A DNA stretch of 37,490 nt from CAZPHU01 sp964419255 (GTDB taxonomy: Bacteria > Fibrobacterota > Chitinivibrionia > Chitinivibrionales > CAYFVL01). Made by a program: the position numbers and the translations under genes. Of the stretch, positions 17,418 through 25,861 are shown piece after piece. The notes beneath the pieces are model-generated. The model had not been told where the DNA came from and did not search any database. It saw only the letters and a program-made list of their open reading frames with translations. The DNA lies in contig CAYQOU010000040.1 in NCBI GenBank assembly GCA_964419255.1, positions 1 to 37,490 on the forward strand. The letters run 5' to 3'. Every line of letters starts with the position of its first letter. The stretch's first letter is position 1.

Positions 17418-18143
17418 ATTCTATTTGTTTAAGTTTCGAGGGTAATTTTCACCCTTACTCTACCACCCTCAGTTTTCCGAAACGAGAATTCTTACCGCTC
17501 GTTAGTCTGACGATTCAGGTTTCGGTATAACATCGTAAACCTCTAAAGTAAAAATTCGAACCTCTGGCAAGAGGTTTTTCTTTCATAATCTAACGCCATT
17601 AATCTTTACTGCAGCCGAGGTACAGCACTTATGCGATTTTCCTTTATGAGATAACGCTTAAACATGATTGTGCTTTCCCCATTGGCCCTTCTGTTGCACC
17701 AAAAAAGTATAGAGAGTCAGCTCTCCTAATTTTTCCGAAAGGGCATATCCGGCAAAGGGCCCCTTATAGATACCATATGCGGGCATACCGGAGAACAAAA
17801 GACCACAGATCAGGGGATTAGAATACAGAAAAACATGTAGAAAGCAATATGATAAAACCTTGCCCTACTCCCGTTTCGCCTAAGCGGGACTGTACACGAT
17901 TCGAAAGACAGGTGTCAGAACATAATCTACCTTCCCTTACATTCATTTCAGAACAGTGGGGATAAGGCGTATAAATCTAAATACTTATTGGTATGCATTG
18001 CCAAAGCTCGGTCGTCGTCCATATCCATGACGACCTGCGCACATTGGTAACCATCCTTAGTTGTTAGAATAACCTGTAGTAATGCTTTTAAATGTTTTGT
18101 ATCAGAGAGAGTGTGTGCATTTCGATGAGGAAAGGACTTTTCT
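17418..18143. other. Intergenic region after the lipoprotein gene
   Basis: About 725 bases with no gene recognised. It contains the terminator at 17559-17579 and several small inverted repeats, for example GGTCGTC (18010-18016) with GACGACC (18029-18035) about 110 bases before the EF-hand gene, where it could be an operator or hairpin. Confidence 0.6.
17559..17584 (+). terminator. Intrinsic terminator of the TIGR02147-lipoprotein operon
   Basis: AACCTCT (17559-17565), GGCA loop, AGAGGTT (17570-17576), then TTTCTTT. The 7-bp stem is perfect and lies about 140 bases beyond the stop codon. Confidence 0.7.
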
Positions 18144-18680
18144 ATGAATGCAATTCAGATATATACCATAGGCCTTCTGCTTGTAATAGGTACAAGCCTG
18201 GCACAATCGCCATCAGAGGATCCACTTATCAGTTTTGATTCGTTGGATATGGATAGTAACTCTTTTCTGGATCACAAAGAATTCGCCCCCTGTGTCAGAC
18301 AGAAGGGGGAATTTGGCAATTGGGATACTAACAAAGACAGCATAATCGATTACAACGAATACAGCATGAATTTTTTCGATCTTCTTGACAAAGATGACAA
18401 CGGACAGCTTGTCCCGGAGGAATGGGAAACATTAGTCACGATAACGAAAAAACGTTTCCTGTTCAGTTCATGGGATACTGATAAAAACGGAACCGTAACC
18501 GAATCGGAATTTTACAGCGGATTGCGAAGAAATGACTTCTTTACATCCTGGGATGCAAATTTTAATGGTCTGGACCTGAGTGAATATTGCCGAATGGTTT
18601 TTTCTTTTACAGATGAAGATGAAAACAACAGAATCACAGAAAACGAATTCTATTCCTATTGGGGTATAAAAAAGGAATAG
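18144..18680 (+). CDS. Secreted EF-hand calcium-binding protein (six loops)
   Basis: A 178-residue protein with a Sec signal peptide (residues 1-20, likely cleaved after SLA). It carries six EF-hand loops starting at D35, D61, D82, D111, D137 and D157. Five have the canonical 12-residue spacing with acidic residues at positions 1, 3 (or N), 5 and a Glu at 12, for example DTDKNGTVTESE and DKDDNGQLVPEE. The fifth, DANFNGLDLSE, is one residue short and probably binds calcium poorly. The signal peptide places the protein in the periplasm or outside the cell. Function is not known beyond calcium binding, which is inferred. AAAGGA lies 7 bases before the ATG. There is no partner gene, and a cluster of palindromes follows. 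Confidence 0.85.
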   Translation: MNAIQIYTIGLLLVIGTSLAQSPSEDPLISFDSLDMDSNSFLDHKEFAPCVRQKGEFGNWDTNKDSIIDYNEYSMNFFDLLDKDDNGQLVPEEWETLVTITKKRFLFSSWDTDKNGTVTESEFYSGLRRNDFFTSWDANFNGLDLSEYCRMVFSFTDEDENNRITENEFYSYWGIKKE

Positions 18681-18691
18681 CTCACAGCAAG

Positions 18692-18706
18692 TCCGGCAAA
18701 GCCGGA
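18692..18706. repeat. Short palindrome TCCGGC-AAA-GCCGGA
   Basis: Perfect 6-bp inverted repeat with a 3-base loop directly after the EF-hand stop. A near-identical copy with AGA loop lies at 8001-8015. Confidence 0.5.
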
Positions 18707-18722
18707 GAAACAAGACAACCAA

Positions 18723-18768
18723 AATTGTGCGATTCTCTTGAGACGATTCGCCGGACAATCGCACAATT
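18723..18768. repeat. 12-bp perfect inverted repeat
   Basis: AATTGTGCGATT (18723-18734) with AATCGCACAATT (18757-18768), 22 bases apart, between the convergent EF-hand and PRC-barrel genes. There is no T-run on either side, so it is not a standard terminator. It could be a protein-binding site, an RNA stem or part of a dispersed element. Confidence 0.65.
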
Positions 18769-18852
18769 CAGGTGTAATAGGAGAAACTTTCGAGGCCACA
18801 GAGCAGATGAACAACTCGTGAGCGGCAACGGGCCGAGCCCGATGAGTCATTT

Positions 18853-19536
18853 TCAAATTTCGAGGTGTTCAACTGCATTCTGCACTTGTTTGGATGAAGT
18901 ATGAAGCATTATCTTTTTTTTCATCCAACTGATCATATCCACCTGCTCCTTGTCATAACTGTGGATACTGTGAGAAAACCACCCTCCCGATCCCACCTCC
19001 AGAACACATACCGTCCATCGTTTTTCGTCTATGATAAAATCGTGCACCTGACCATCCTTTCGCTGATTCACCTCCACATGATAGCCCAGGACTTCGCGCA
19101 GCGAGCGAAGATGCACATGGGTCGATGAATCTTCAACCAACTCTCGCACTCTCTTTTCTTCATCAGTGAGAATGTCTGATATCTCCTGACTCTTCGGCGG
19201 CTCTGTTTTATTTGCCCAATAGTAGGGCCATTGATGGTAGCGAAACATGGCAATCTCATGCATTCGTGAAACGGTTTTGCGGGTGTCGGGGTCAGGAGAG
19301 GATTTCACTTTTTCTTTGGAAAGAGAGGCGTACAAGATTTTCTTCTCCCAGTCCACCTTATCTATTGCATGCGGAGGAATAATGACCTGTTTCATTTCAA
19401 GAATTCCCCCAGTCTGGATTATCAAATAATGTATCTGCCAGTACACGTCATCAAAATAAACATCCTGAACCTTACCGGCTTTGCCGTCGATTGCTTCCAG
19501 TGTAAATCCGATTATTTTTCTTAGACTCTGAGCCAT
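18853..19536 (-). CDS. PRC-barrel domain protein (two domains)
   Basis: A 227-residue soluble protein with two PRC-barrel-like halves. The first half has FTLEAIDGKAGKVQDVYFDD and then YLIIQTGG with IIPPHAI. The second has REVLGYHVEVNQRKDGQVHD and then DEKRWTVCVLEV. This arrangement is typical of small proteins related to the photosynthetic reaction centre H-subunit barrel, many of which are envelope-stress associated, with no fixed function. No signal peptide or membrane segment is seen. The ATG follows GAGG at about 7 bases. It is convergent with the EF-hand gene across a palindrome-rich spacer. Confidence 0.8.
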   Translation of the reverse strand: MAQSLRKIIGFTLEAIDGKAGKVQDVYFDDVYWQIHYLIIQTGGILEMKQVIIPPHAIDKVDWEKKILYASLSKEKVKSSPDPDTRKTVSRMHEIAMFRYHQWPYYWANKTEPPKSQEISDILTDEEKRVRELVEDSSTHVHLRSLREVLGYHVEVNQRKDGQVHDFIIDEKRWTVCVLEVGSGGWFSHSIHSYDKEQVDMISWMKKKIMLHTSSKQVQNAVEHLEI

Positions 19537-19680
19537 TTTTTAACCTCGGATATATCATTCTGTTGAATTGTACAAAATGCCCTGTAAAAGGATTGACGCT
19601 TACCCAACAGGGGTGCAACCTTTATGCCATCGCATGAGCGGACCTTCTGCCGGATAGCCAGAGTCAGGGGTTGTAAAGGT

Positions 19681-20199
19681 TCAGCCTAAGTTTATGTGAA
19701 GACCATATTTGCTGCTCATTTCAAGCAGAGCCAGTGCATTTCTGCGAGCATCTTCAAGTGCATTGTGCTCAGTTTTCCCCCGAAAATGAGAAAATTGAGC
19801 ATACATATCCCGATGAATTCCTTTGAACAGGGAAACAAGATTTGTGGAGCTGAATCCGAAGGGATTGTCCCCGATATAGTGGTGAAAGTACCAGTTTACA
19901 AACTGCCAATCGAAGCCATTGTTGTCTGAGACAAAAAATGGATTATGCCCCCCCTGCCGATCTATCCAATCATGAAAAGAATGCATAGCAATCTGCGGAG
20001 GGGTAAAGCCCATGGTCTGATTTCGGGAAAAACCACATACCTGAAGTGAACGTTGGATGTACTTGTCGGAAATAGGACGAATGGTATTATAGAAACTGCG
20101 TGTCAACCCCGTTTCTACGACAACCGCCCCCAGCGCGATCATCGAATAATCGCCCGGAATCGGCCCGTCCGCTTCTATATCGATTGAAATGAAGCTCAT
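19681..20199 (-). CDS. DEDDh 3'-5' exonuclease (RNase T/DnaQ-like)
   Basis: A 172-residue exonuclease-fold protein. Motif I is SIDIEADG with Asp7 and Glu9, motif II is NNGFDWQFVNW, and motif III is HNALEDARRNALAL, giving the His and final Asp of the DEDDh group. These enzymes trim the 3' ends of DNA or RNA using two metal ions. The short length and lack of extra domains suggest a stand-alone exonuclease rather than a polymerase proofreading subunit. The substrate cannot be decided. No operon partner is evident. The flanking 20200-20450 region contains a 12-base direct repeat. Confidence 0.82.
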   Translation of the reverse strand: MSFISIDIEADGPIPGDYSMIALGAVVVETGLTRSFYNTIRPISDKYIQRSLQVCGFSRNQTMGFTPPQIAMHSFHDWIDRQGGHNPFFVSDNNGFDWQFVNWYFHHYIGDNPFGFSSTNLVSLFKGIHRDMYAQFSHFRGKTEHNALEDARRNALALLEMSSKYGLHINLG

Positions 20200-20359
20200 A
20201 AATAGATATACAGCAAGTATTTTGCCAGATATAGACGTTCACGGGGCGGGGGCTGATGTGCGGATAGCAACTCATCGGCTCAGAACACATAGTGCTGTCC
20301 AACATACGGTCAGTTGCACAGGTATCCCCAAAGAATCGAGCTGTTTTCTCGTCTTTGGT

Positions 20360-20385
20360 AACATGTACTCGGGAACATGTACTCG
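20360..20385. repeat. Tandem 12-base direct repeat
   Basis: AACATGTACTCG at 20360-20371 and again at 20374-20385 (14-base period), each containing the palindrome ACATGT. It lies between the exonuclease start and the FkbM stop. Confidence 0.55.
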
Positions 20386-20450
20386 TCACGCGGGTAAGTG
20401 CGGTACTGTTTAGCTTTGAATCGAGCTACCAGTCCTTTCAGATTTGCCTC

Positions 20451-21380
20451 TTACCCCCTCCTTCGTGCCCTCAAGATTCCTTTCCTGAAGAAGGGAGCAC
20501 ATAGTTTTGCGTAAACGAAAAGGATGTAACCCTCGGTGAAGGAACAATCAAAGCTGTTTTTGGACAAAAATTGTTTGATTTTTTTGGCATCATTTTTTCT
20601 GTGATATGTGCAGATCGCAATTTTCAGAGATGGGCTGCAACGAATCAATCCGCGCGCTCCGGAAAGCACCGATGCTTCAGCCCCTTCAACATCCACTTTA
20701 ATAAAATCTACTTTTTGATCCGTAAAAAAGTTATCCAAACAAATGCTGTGCTCCGAATCAACATCCGAAACATACTTGTTTACTATATGAACTTTTTCTT
20801 TCCACGGCTCGAAGGTGGCATTCAGAGCTTCTATCCAGAGTGGATCAGTCTCAAAAATGTAGAGTTTTTTTACTTTTTCGACTATTCCGAGCGAAAAATT
20901 TCCTTCAGCAGCCCCTACATCAAGCACTATATCATTATCATCAACTGCAAAACTATGGTTTACATACCGATGCGGAGAACGTTTATCCTGCTCAAAGGTG
21001 ATTAAATTATGATTCTCCTGGACGGCCTGAGTCGAAGTAAATGCCCTGCTATAATAAAGACGTTTACCTTTGTGATTTACATAGTACAAACCCTTGGATT
21101 TATCTTCTCGAACGTCGATACTTCTGAAATCATACTCAAGGACAAATGAATAGGGATAAACAAATGAAAATGGATTAGAATAATCTGCCTTGCTGGTGAG
21201 AAATTCCAGCTCTTTCTGATACCTTTTTCGCATCCAGAAAAACAGGGAAAAATAGTTGTCAATTTTTTTCCTCAAGAGCGGCAAATCGGGTTCGTCAATA
21301 AAAGCATAGCAGAAAGGATTATAGCGATAAAAGGCAAGTTTCAAGAATCTTTTGAGCCCATTGGGCAATACTGGTATCAT
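20451..21380 (-). CDS. FkbM family methyltransferase
   Basis: A 309-residue protein with a SAM-binding motif (DIVLDVGAAEGNFSLGI), a following acidic YIFETDPLW loop, and FIKVDVEGAEASVLSGAR, which is diagnostic of the FkbM family. FkbM enzymes O-methylate polyketides, sugars and other small molecules, and the acceptor is unknown here. The N-terminal ~130 residues are extra and aromatic-rich, with no family recognised. It lies 133 bases downstream of the UDP-glucose dehydrogenase gene on the same strand, with a strong hairpin (21454-21481) between them, so a role in modifying a uronate-containing glycan is possible but unproven. No clear ribosome-binding site is visible. Confidence 0.85.
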   Translation of the reverse strand: MIPVLPNGLKRFLKLAFYRYNPFCYAFIDEPDLPLLRKKIDNYFSLFFWMRKRYQKELEFLTSKADYSNPFSFVYPYSFVLEYDFRSIDVREDKSKGLYYVNHKGKRLYYSRAFTSTQAVQENHNLITFEQDKRSPHRYVNHSFAVDDNDIVLDVGAAEGNFSLGIVEKVKKLYIFETDPLWIEALNATFEPWKEKVHIVNKYVSDVDSEHSICLDNFFTDQKVDFIKVDVEGAEASVLSGARGLIRCSPSLKIAICTYHRKNDAKKIKQFLSKNSFDCSFTEGYILFVYAKLCAPFFRKGILRARRRG

Positions 21381-21453
21381 ACGTAATTACGAAGGGAAAA
21401 ATGTTATCAACGTTATATTCACTATTAACCCGGAGATTAGAATCCAAAGTCAT

Positions 21454-21481
21454 AAGCGGAAGCAACCCGCTGCTTCCGCTT
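21454..21481. repeat. 11-bp hairpin between ugd and fkbM genes
   Basis: AAGCGGAAGCA (21454-21464), ACCCGC loop, TGCTTCCGCTT (21471-21481), a perfect stem. There is no T-run on either strand, so it may be an mRNA-processing or stability hairpin or a weak terminator between the two - strand genes. Confidence 0.6.
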
Positions 21482-21513
21482 GACATTCTTAACTGCTTTG
21501 TTCATAACGTCTT

Positions 21514-22902
21514 CTAGAAATGCAGCAATGCGGGACGTCCAATTGGGAAAACACTGTATCCGATTTCGAAAAGTTTCTTACAGTCAAGGATATTACGCCC
21601 ATCGAAAATGAAGGAGGGGTGCTCCATATTGTCGTAAATTTTTTGGTAATCCAAATCTTTATACTCATCCCATTCGGTCATGATCGCAATCGCGTGAGCT
21701 CCCGATGCAGCCTTATAAGGATCCGGTTCAAAACATATCCGACTCTGATCAAACTCGGCCAAATCCAACTTTGCATTTTCCAGAGCCTGAGAGTCGGTTA
21801 TGACTACATAGGCGTGTTCTTCAAGAAGCTGTCTGGCGACCTCTATTGCCGGAGATTCACGGGTATCTCCTGTATCCTTTTTGAAGGCAAATCCAAAGAG
21901 GGCGATGCGTTTTTCGGCAACCGTGTTAAACATCACCCGCACCATCTGGCGAACAAAGCGCGTCTCCTGGTACTTGTTTATCGTCACCACACTTTCCCAA
22001 TACCGCGCCACCTCATTCAATCCGTAATGCTCACAGATATACACCAGGTTTAGGATATCTTTCTTGAAACACGAACCTCCAAAACCGACACTTGCGTTAA
22101 GGAATTTCGAACCGATTCGGCTGTCCATGCCAATTGCATGAGAAACCTCGGTGATATCGGCTTTGGTTTTCTCACAAAGCGCCGAAATGGAGTTGATGGA
22201 CGATATGCGCTGGGCCAGAAATGCATTCGCTACAAGCTTTGACAACTCAGAACTCCACACATTACTGGTCACGATGCGTTCTTGTGAAACCCAGTTGGCA
22301 TAGATCTCCACAATCGCCTCACGCGCCTTGAGACCAGCCTCTGTCTCCCGCGATCCAATAAGCACCCGGTCAGGATTCAGAAGATCCTGCATGGCTGTAC
22401 CTTCGGCCAGAAATTCCGGGTTGGATACGACCTCGAAATGGATCCCCTTTTCGTTTGCCGAAAGAATCCGCTCCATGGCACGGGCGGTGCGCACCGGCAG
22501 AGTACTCTTTTCAACAATAATTTTATCGCTTTCAGAATTCTTTACGATATTACGCGCGGTCTTTTCCCAGTACTGAAGATCGGCGGCTTTTCCGGCGCCC
22601 TCCCCAAAGGTTTTTGTAGGTGTATTCACCGAGACAAATATAATGTCCGACTCGGCTATTCCTCCTTCAACATCTGTGGAGAAAAACAGATTGCGATCAC
22701 GCGCCTGCTTGACCACATCAAGCAGTCCCGGCTCATAGATGGGTAGGTTGTCACTTTTCCATGCCTCGATACGTTTTTCGTTGATATCAACCACCGTAAC
22801 CTTATACTGAGGACATTTTGCGGCAATCATGGCCATGGTTGGCCCGCCCACGTAGCCTGCTCCAATACAAAGAATCTTCTTCTGGAACTGCAATTCTGCC
22901 AT
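21514..22902 (-). CDS. UDP-glucose 6-dehydrogenase, animal-type
   Basis: A 462-residue enzyme that oxidises UDP-glucose to UDP-glucuronate with two NAD+. Features are the Rossmann GAGYVGGPTM near residue 14, NTPTKTFGEGAGKAADL, the VEKSTLPVRTA segment, SNPEFLAEGTAM, and the catalytic Cys278 in GFGGSCFKKD. Several blocks (SSELSKLVANAFLAQRISSI, GFAFKKDTGDTRES) are those of the eukaryote-like UGDH branch rather than the shorter bacterial Ugd type. ATG 22902 is chosen over the frame's earlier start because AGGAG is well placed and the protein then begins as expected. Product UDP-glucuronate could feed surface polysaccharide. Confidence 0.95.
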   Translation of the reverse strand: MAELQFQKKILCIGAGYVGGPTMAMIAAKCPQYKVTVVDINEKRIEAWKSDNLPIYEPGLLDVVKQARDRNLFFSTDVEGGIAESDIIFVSVNTPTKTFGEGAGKAADLQYWEKTARNIVKNSESDKIIVEKSTLPVRTARAMERILSANEKGIHFEVVSNPEFLAEGTAMQDLLNPDRVLIGSRETEAGLKAREAIVEIYANWVSQERIVTSNVWSSELSKLVANAFLAQRISSINSISALCEKTKADITEVSHAIGMDSRIGSKFLNASVGFGGSCFKKDILNLVYICEHYGLNEVARYWESVVTINKYQETRFVRQMVRVMFNTVAEKRIALFGFAFKKDTGDTRESPAIEVARQLLEEHAYVVITDSQALENAKLDLAEFDQSRICFEPDPYKAASGAHAIAIMTEWDEYKDLDYQKIYDNMEHPSFIFDGRNILDCKKLFEIGYSVFPIGRPALLHF

Positions 22903-22994
22903 TTTGGTAAACTCCTGGATGCTTAGTGTATAAACCTCAACCAAAATTGAGCGGTTTTGAGCGGATGAGTCGCGAGAGAATCGCTCGATTCAGG

Positions 22995-24068
22995 TCAACT
23001 ATTTTCAAATATCGTATCGGCTATTTCGCTTCTTATACTGTTGATGAGAGTCGGATCGTTCTTTCGTCTTGGCCAGGTAAAATTTGCAAGAAACGCAATT
23101 CCCATGCCTTTGATTAAATCAGCCATTATTACACAACCGGTAAATCCCGTCTTGCCTATAGTGCGGGCTGAGTGGTGACGCCCCATATATCTGTCCTGAT
23201 TCAGCTCCCATCCCAGCCCGGTACAACCTCCCAAATCCTCGATCTGGTTGACCGATATCTTATCGATGGTCCCCTTCTTTAGAAGGCAACTTCCATCATG
23301 CAACGCCCCGCAAAGCATGTCTCCTAAAAATGTCAGCAAATCGGGAACGGTAGAAAACAGCCCGGCAGAGCCGGGATACATAATCCTTCGAAGTACCCAG
23401 GCGCTTTCATCGTGAACCTCTCCACACACCATCCCCCCCCGCCAGGGATCGATCTCGGTCGGCACTATGTTTCGATCGTCAGAAAAGGTGTATGGCTCAA
23501 ATCCCGTCTGCTTTAGCTGCAGCGGCTCAAGCACTTCTTTACAGGCAAGCTTCTGCAGGCTGCAGCCGAAATACCGCTCAAGCACCAGTCCCAAAACAAT
23601 GCTTGTTGTGTTGCTGTAAAAAAAACGGCTGCCAGGCTCGGCTGCAAGCTCCGCGGATAAAATGGATTGCAAGAGCTGTAACGGCTGCTGCATTTTCAAA
23701 GAACTTAGTCGAAAATTATGAACCACCGTGTGTGTCAGCAGGTGTCGTACTGTTATGAGTTCCTTATATCTGCTTGCAAACTCCGGAATCCAGCGATCGA
23801 TCGGATCTTCCAGTGATAAATCACCTCTTTCAATAGCCTTGAGAGCACAGGTTGATGTGGGCAGCACTTTTGTAATGGAAGCAACATCAAAAACCGTATT
23901 TTTATGCATATCCCGAGCGTCCGGCTCATAGGTTTGCCTCCCCCGCGCCACAATATGGCGATCCCCCCTGCCGTTAACCACTCCTACAACGGCACCGGGA
24001 AACATCTGTTTTTCGATTGCCCTGTCCAGGATATCCTCGATAGGATTTTTTATATCTTCAAATGCCAT
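22995..24068 (-). CDS. Beta-lactamase-fold serine hydrolase
   Basis: A 357-residue protein of the class C beta-lactamase/esterase/DD-peptidase superfamily. The S-x-x-K motif is S64-ITK, the Y-x-N motif is Y151-SN, and a KTG-type motif appears as GKTGFTG. There is no N-terminal signal peptide, so it is probably cytoplasmic, which argues against a penicillin-binding or secreted beta-lactamase role. Cytoplasmic relatives include esterases and peptidases. It starts 42 bases downstream of the PIN-domain gene and precedes the UDP-glucose dehydrogenase, suggesting a loose operon. The substrate is unknown. Confidence 0.88.
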   Translation of the reverse strand: MAFEDIKNPIEDILDRAIEKQMFPGAVVGVVNGRGDRHIVARGRQTYEPDARDMHKNTVFDVASITKVLPTSTCALKAIERGDLSLEDPIDRWIPEFASRYKELITVRHLLTHTVVHNFRLSSLKMQQPLQLLQSILSAELAAEPGSRFFYSNTTSIVLGLVLERYFGCSLQKLACKEVLEPLQLKQTGFEPYTFSDDRNIVPTEIDPWRGGMVCGEVHDESAWVLRRIMYPGSAGLFSTVPDLLTFLGDMLCGALHDGSCLLKKGTIDKISVNQIEDLGGCTGLGWELNQDRYMGRHHSARTIGKTGFTGCVIMADLIKGMGIAFLANFTWPRRKNDPTLINSIRSEIADTIFENS

Positions 24069-24110
24069 ATCAAACGGTGAATTTTTTGATTAACCAGGAG
24101 ATTCCCGTAT

Positions 24111-24788
24111 CTAAAGATACGTAAAAGACCTACTTATCTGCACAAGCTCCAATCCCAGCACCTGTGCATGCTTTTTGGCCCTTCTGATAAACTCATTACG
24201 ATTTTTCTTCCCACTCTTATCCTTAAGCTGCCCGATCTTTTCGCCACATCTTGTTTTCAACTCCCATACCTTTTGATCAACCTGGCCTTTCTCACCATCA
24301 TAGTCATCAAGATTGAGAAACATAAACGGAGGCAGTACCGCAAGGGAGTGACCATACCCCGCAAGCAGATTGACGGAATTGATGTGTGCAAGGGTTTGCA
24401 CATTCAACAAGTTTCGATAGTTATAGCTTACTACATACGATATGTTGGCGGTGGTCGCTATTGCCGCATGATAGGAATCAACCAGGACCTCCTCACGCTT
24501 CCGATCCTTGTAGGCGTTTTCTATATATGCTGCCGCGATATCATCGGCCTCACTGTTTTGAACAAGAAGAAGAGGCTTGTATTTTGCGATCAGATCGAGT
24601 AGTTTCTTCCGATATTTCCGGTCATTCAGATACATCTCTTCCAGCACAATATTGGAAATGTATATGTCATAGTGATCCTCTTCGATCAGCCTAAAAAGCT
24701 GTCTTGCCATAGCCTGAAATTCGGATGAAGAATAGTTAACCATCTGATACCAGACAGTCGATTCGATATAGACTTTCTGCCTAATCAT
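24111..24788 (-). CDS. PIN-domain protein
   Basis: A 225-residue protein whose first ~150 residues follow the PIN nuclease pattern: strand VYIESTVWYQM with Glu9 in place of the usual Asp, a helix ending SNIVLEEMYLN, then VLVDSYHAAIATTANISYVV and SYNYRNLLN. PIN domains cleave RNA through a cluster of acidic residues. Here Glu9, Glu46/47 and the Asp of VDSYHAA are candidates. The basic C-terminal tail (DKSGKKNRNEFIRRAKKHA) is additional. No adjacent antitoxin-like small gene is seen, which speaks against a standard VapBC pair. A terminator-like hairpin stands 21 bases before its start. Confidence 0.75.
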   Translation of the reverse strand: MIRQKVYIESTVWYQMVNYSSSEFQAMARQLFRLIEEDHYDIYISNIVLEEMYLNDRKYRKKLLDLIAKYKPLLLVQNSEADDIAAAYIENAYKDRKREEVLVDSYHAAIATTANISYVVSYNYRNLLNVQTLAHINSVNLLAGYGHSLAVLPPFMFLNLDDYDGEKGQVDQKVWELKTRCGEKIGQLKDKSGKKNRNEFIRRAKKHAQVLGLELVQISRSFTYL

Positions 24789-24808
24789 CTTCTTTTTATT
24801 CCCCCTGG

Positions 24809-24835
24809 AAAAAACATGCCCCTCCCGCCGGGCAT
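24809..24835 (-). terminator. Terminator/attenuator just before the PIN gene
   Basis: Read on the - strand: ATGCCC (24835-24830), 8-base loop, GGGCAT (24821-24816), then G and six T (24814-24809). It ends only 21 bases before the PIN start codon, so it either terminates the 25108-25746 transcript or acts as a leader attenuator of the PIN gene. Confidence 0.6.
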
Positions 24836-25107
24836 ATTATCGTTTTTATGTTCGAATGATGAAAGCTGTGCTTTTGACTGCTTTTAGACAAAAATAAGAT
24901 ACATTACCGCTACGGTAAATGGCGGTTCAATTTTCTTCCTGTGCGAATAGCCGCCAGAGAATCGCGCACGGGTTGGAGAAAAAAATTAGGCGAAATCGTT
25001 TCCAATCTCGCCTCTTTCTACGATGAATTTTTCCTCTGCCACTCCAGACTACCCGTTTAGCAGCTCACTTAACTACATTGTGCGAATCGCCGCAACACTT
25101 ACAGGTT
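24836..25107. other. Spacer between the 212-residue gene and the PIN gene
   Basis: No gene seen. A perfect TTACCG-CTA-CGGTAA palindrome (24904-24918) is present and could be an operator. The sequence is otherwise unremarkable. Confidence 0.5.
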
Positions 25108-25746
25108 TTATTCTTCGTCTTCTGCGTCCGGTTGAAGACGCCTGGTCTCTTCTATGTATTCTTCGACATGATTAGGCTTCGAACGAATGTACTTCAGAAT
25201 CTCAGCAGTTTTTTCCTCATCGATCGAAATGCGTGTCTGTTTGGTCACCCTGGAGGTATACCCCATGGATTCAAGAAACTCCGGAGTAAGAACCATCGCA
25301 TCTTGCACCGAAAGAAAATGTACCTCATCGGCTCTCAACGCCTGACAGGCATCGTCGTTGAGACAGGAATAATCGGAGAGGTAGCGGATATGCAATTTCT
25401 GCACATTTGCAGTTTTGGCGATTCGATAATAACCGGTTATCATCAGTGTGTCACTAAAATCGTAATTCGATCCCGCATACTTGGTCATGAAAAACAGGTA
25501 CTTCATCTTGGCTTTAACAAAGGAGTTTCGAATCTTGGGACGAGAGCAGCCGTACAATCCGTAAGTGGCGGTTTCGTAGTTGGGTTCGGGAAGCACTTCA
25601 CTAGTCACCTCCTCAGGCACTTCTCTGATAGGAAGCTCCGAAACCGGATCGGTGGGGTAGAAAATGACCATGCCGGTTTCTGAACCGCGGTAATCCTGCC
25701 AAGGTATACTATCCACATGTTTGGGAATTGATCCATCTAAAAACAT
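25108..25746 (-). CDS. Unrecognised 212-residue protein
   Basis: I do not recognise the family. The start is ATG 25746, supported by AAGGAG 8 bases upstream, rather than the frame's earlier ATG. The middle (KMKYLFFMTKYAGSNYDFSD and then TLMITGYYRIAKTA) has alternating hydrophobic strands of the kind seen in small PUA/EVE-like nucleic-acid-binding domains, but this is only a resemblance. The C-terminus is helical and charged, ending in an acidic tail (DAEDEE). There is no signal peptide and no membrane segment. It precedes the PIN-domain gene on the same strand, separated by about 320 bases and a hairpin terminator, so a functional link is possible but weak. Confidence 0.7.
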   Translation of the reverse strand: MFLDGSIPKHVDSIPWQDYRGSETGMVIFYPTDPVSELPIREVPEEVTSEVLPEPNYETATYGLYGCSRPKIRNSFVKAKMKYLFFMTKYAGSNYDFSDTLMITGYYRIAKTANVQKLHIRYLSDYSCLNDDACQALRADEVHFLSVQDAMVLTPEFLESMGYTSRVTKQTRISIDEEKTAEILKYIRSKPNHVEEYIEETRRLQPDAEDEE

Positions 25747-25779
25747 AATTCTTTCTCCTTGCGGAAGTCGCTTCCAAAT

Positions 25780-25814
25780 AACAAAGCCCGCATGAACACA
25801 CAGCATACGGGCTT
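25780..25814 (-). terminator. queA terminator
   Basis: Read on the - strand: AAGCCCG (25814-25808), loop, CGGGCTT (25800-25794), then TGTTATTT. It lies about 50 bases beyond the queA stop and before the ribosome-binding site of the next gene. The T tract is interrupted. Confidence 0.6.
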
Positions 25815-25861
25815 GAGCAGATTATGAATTAAAAGATACGTGGCGCACCGATGCATGTCAA

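Noticed and set aside
24111..25746. Classical VapBC toxin-antitoxin pair
   Set aside because: The PIN protein is longer than VapC, and the neighbour at 25108-25746 is a 212-residue protein, not a small antitoxin. It is also separated by 320 bases and a terminator-like hairpin.
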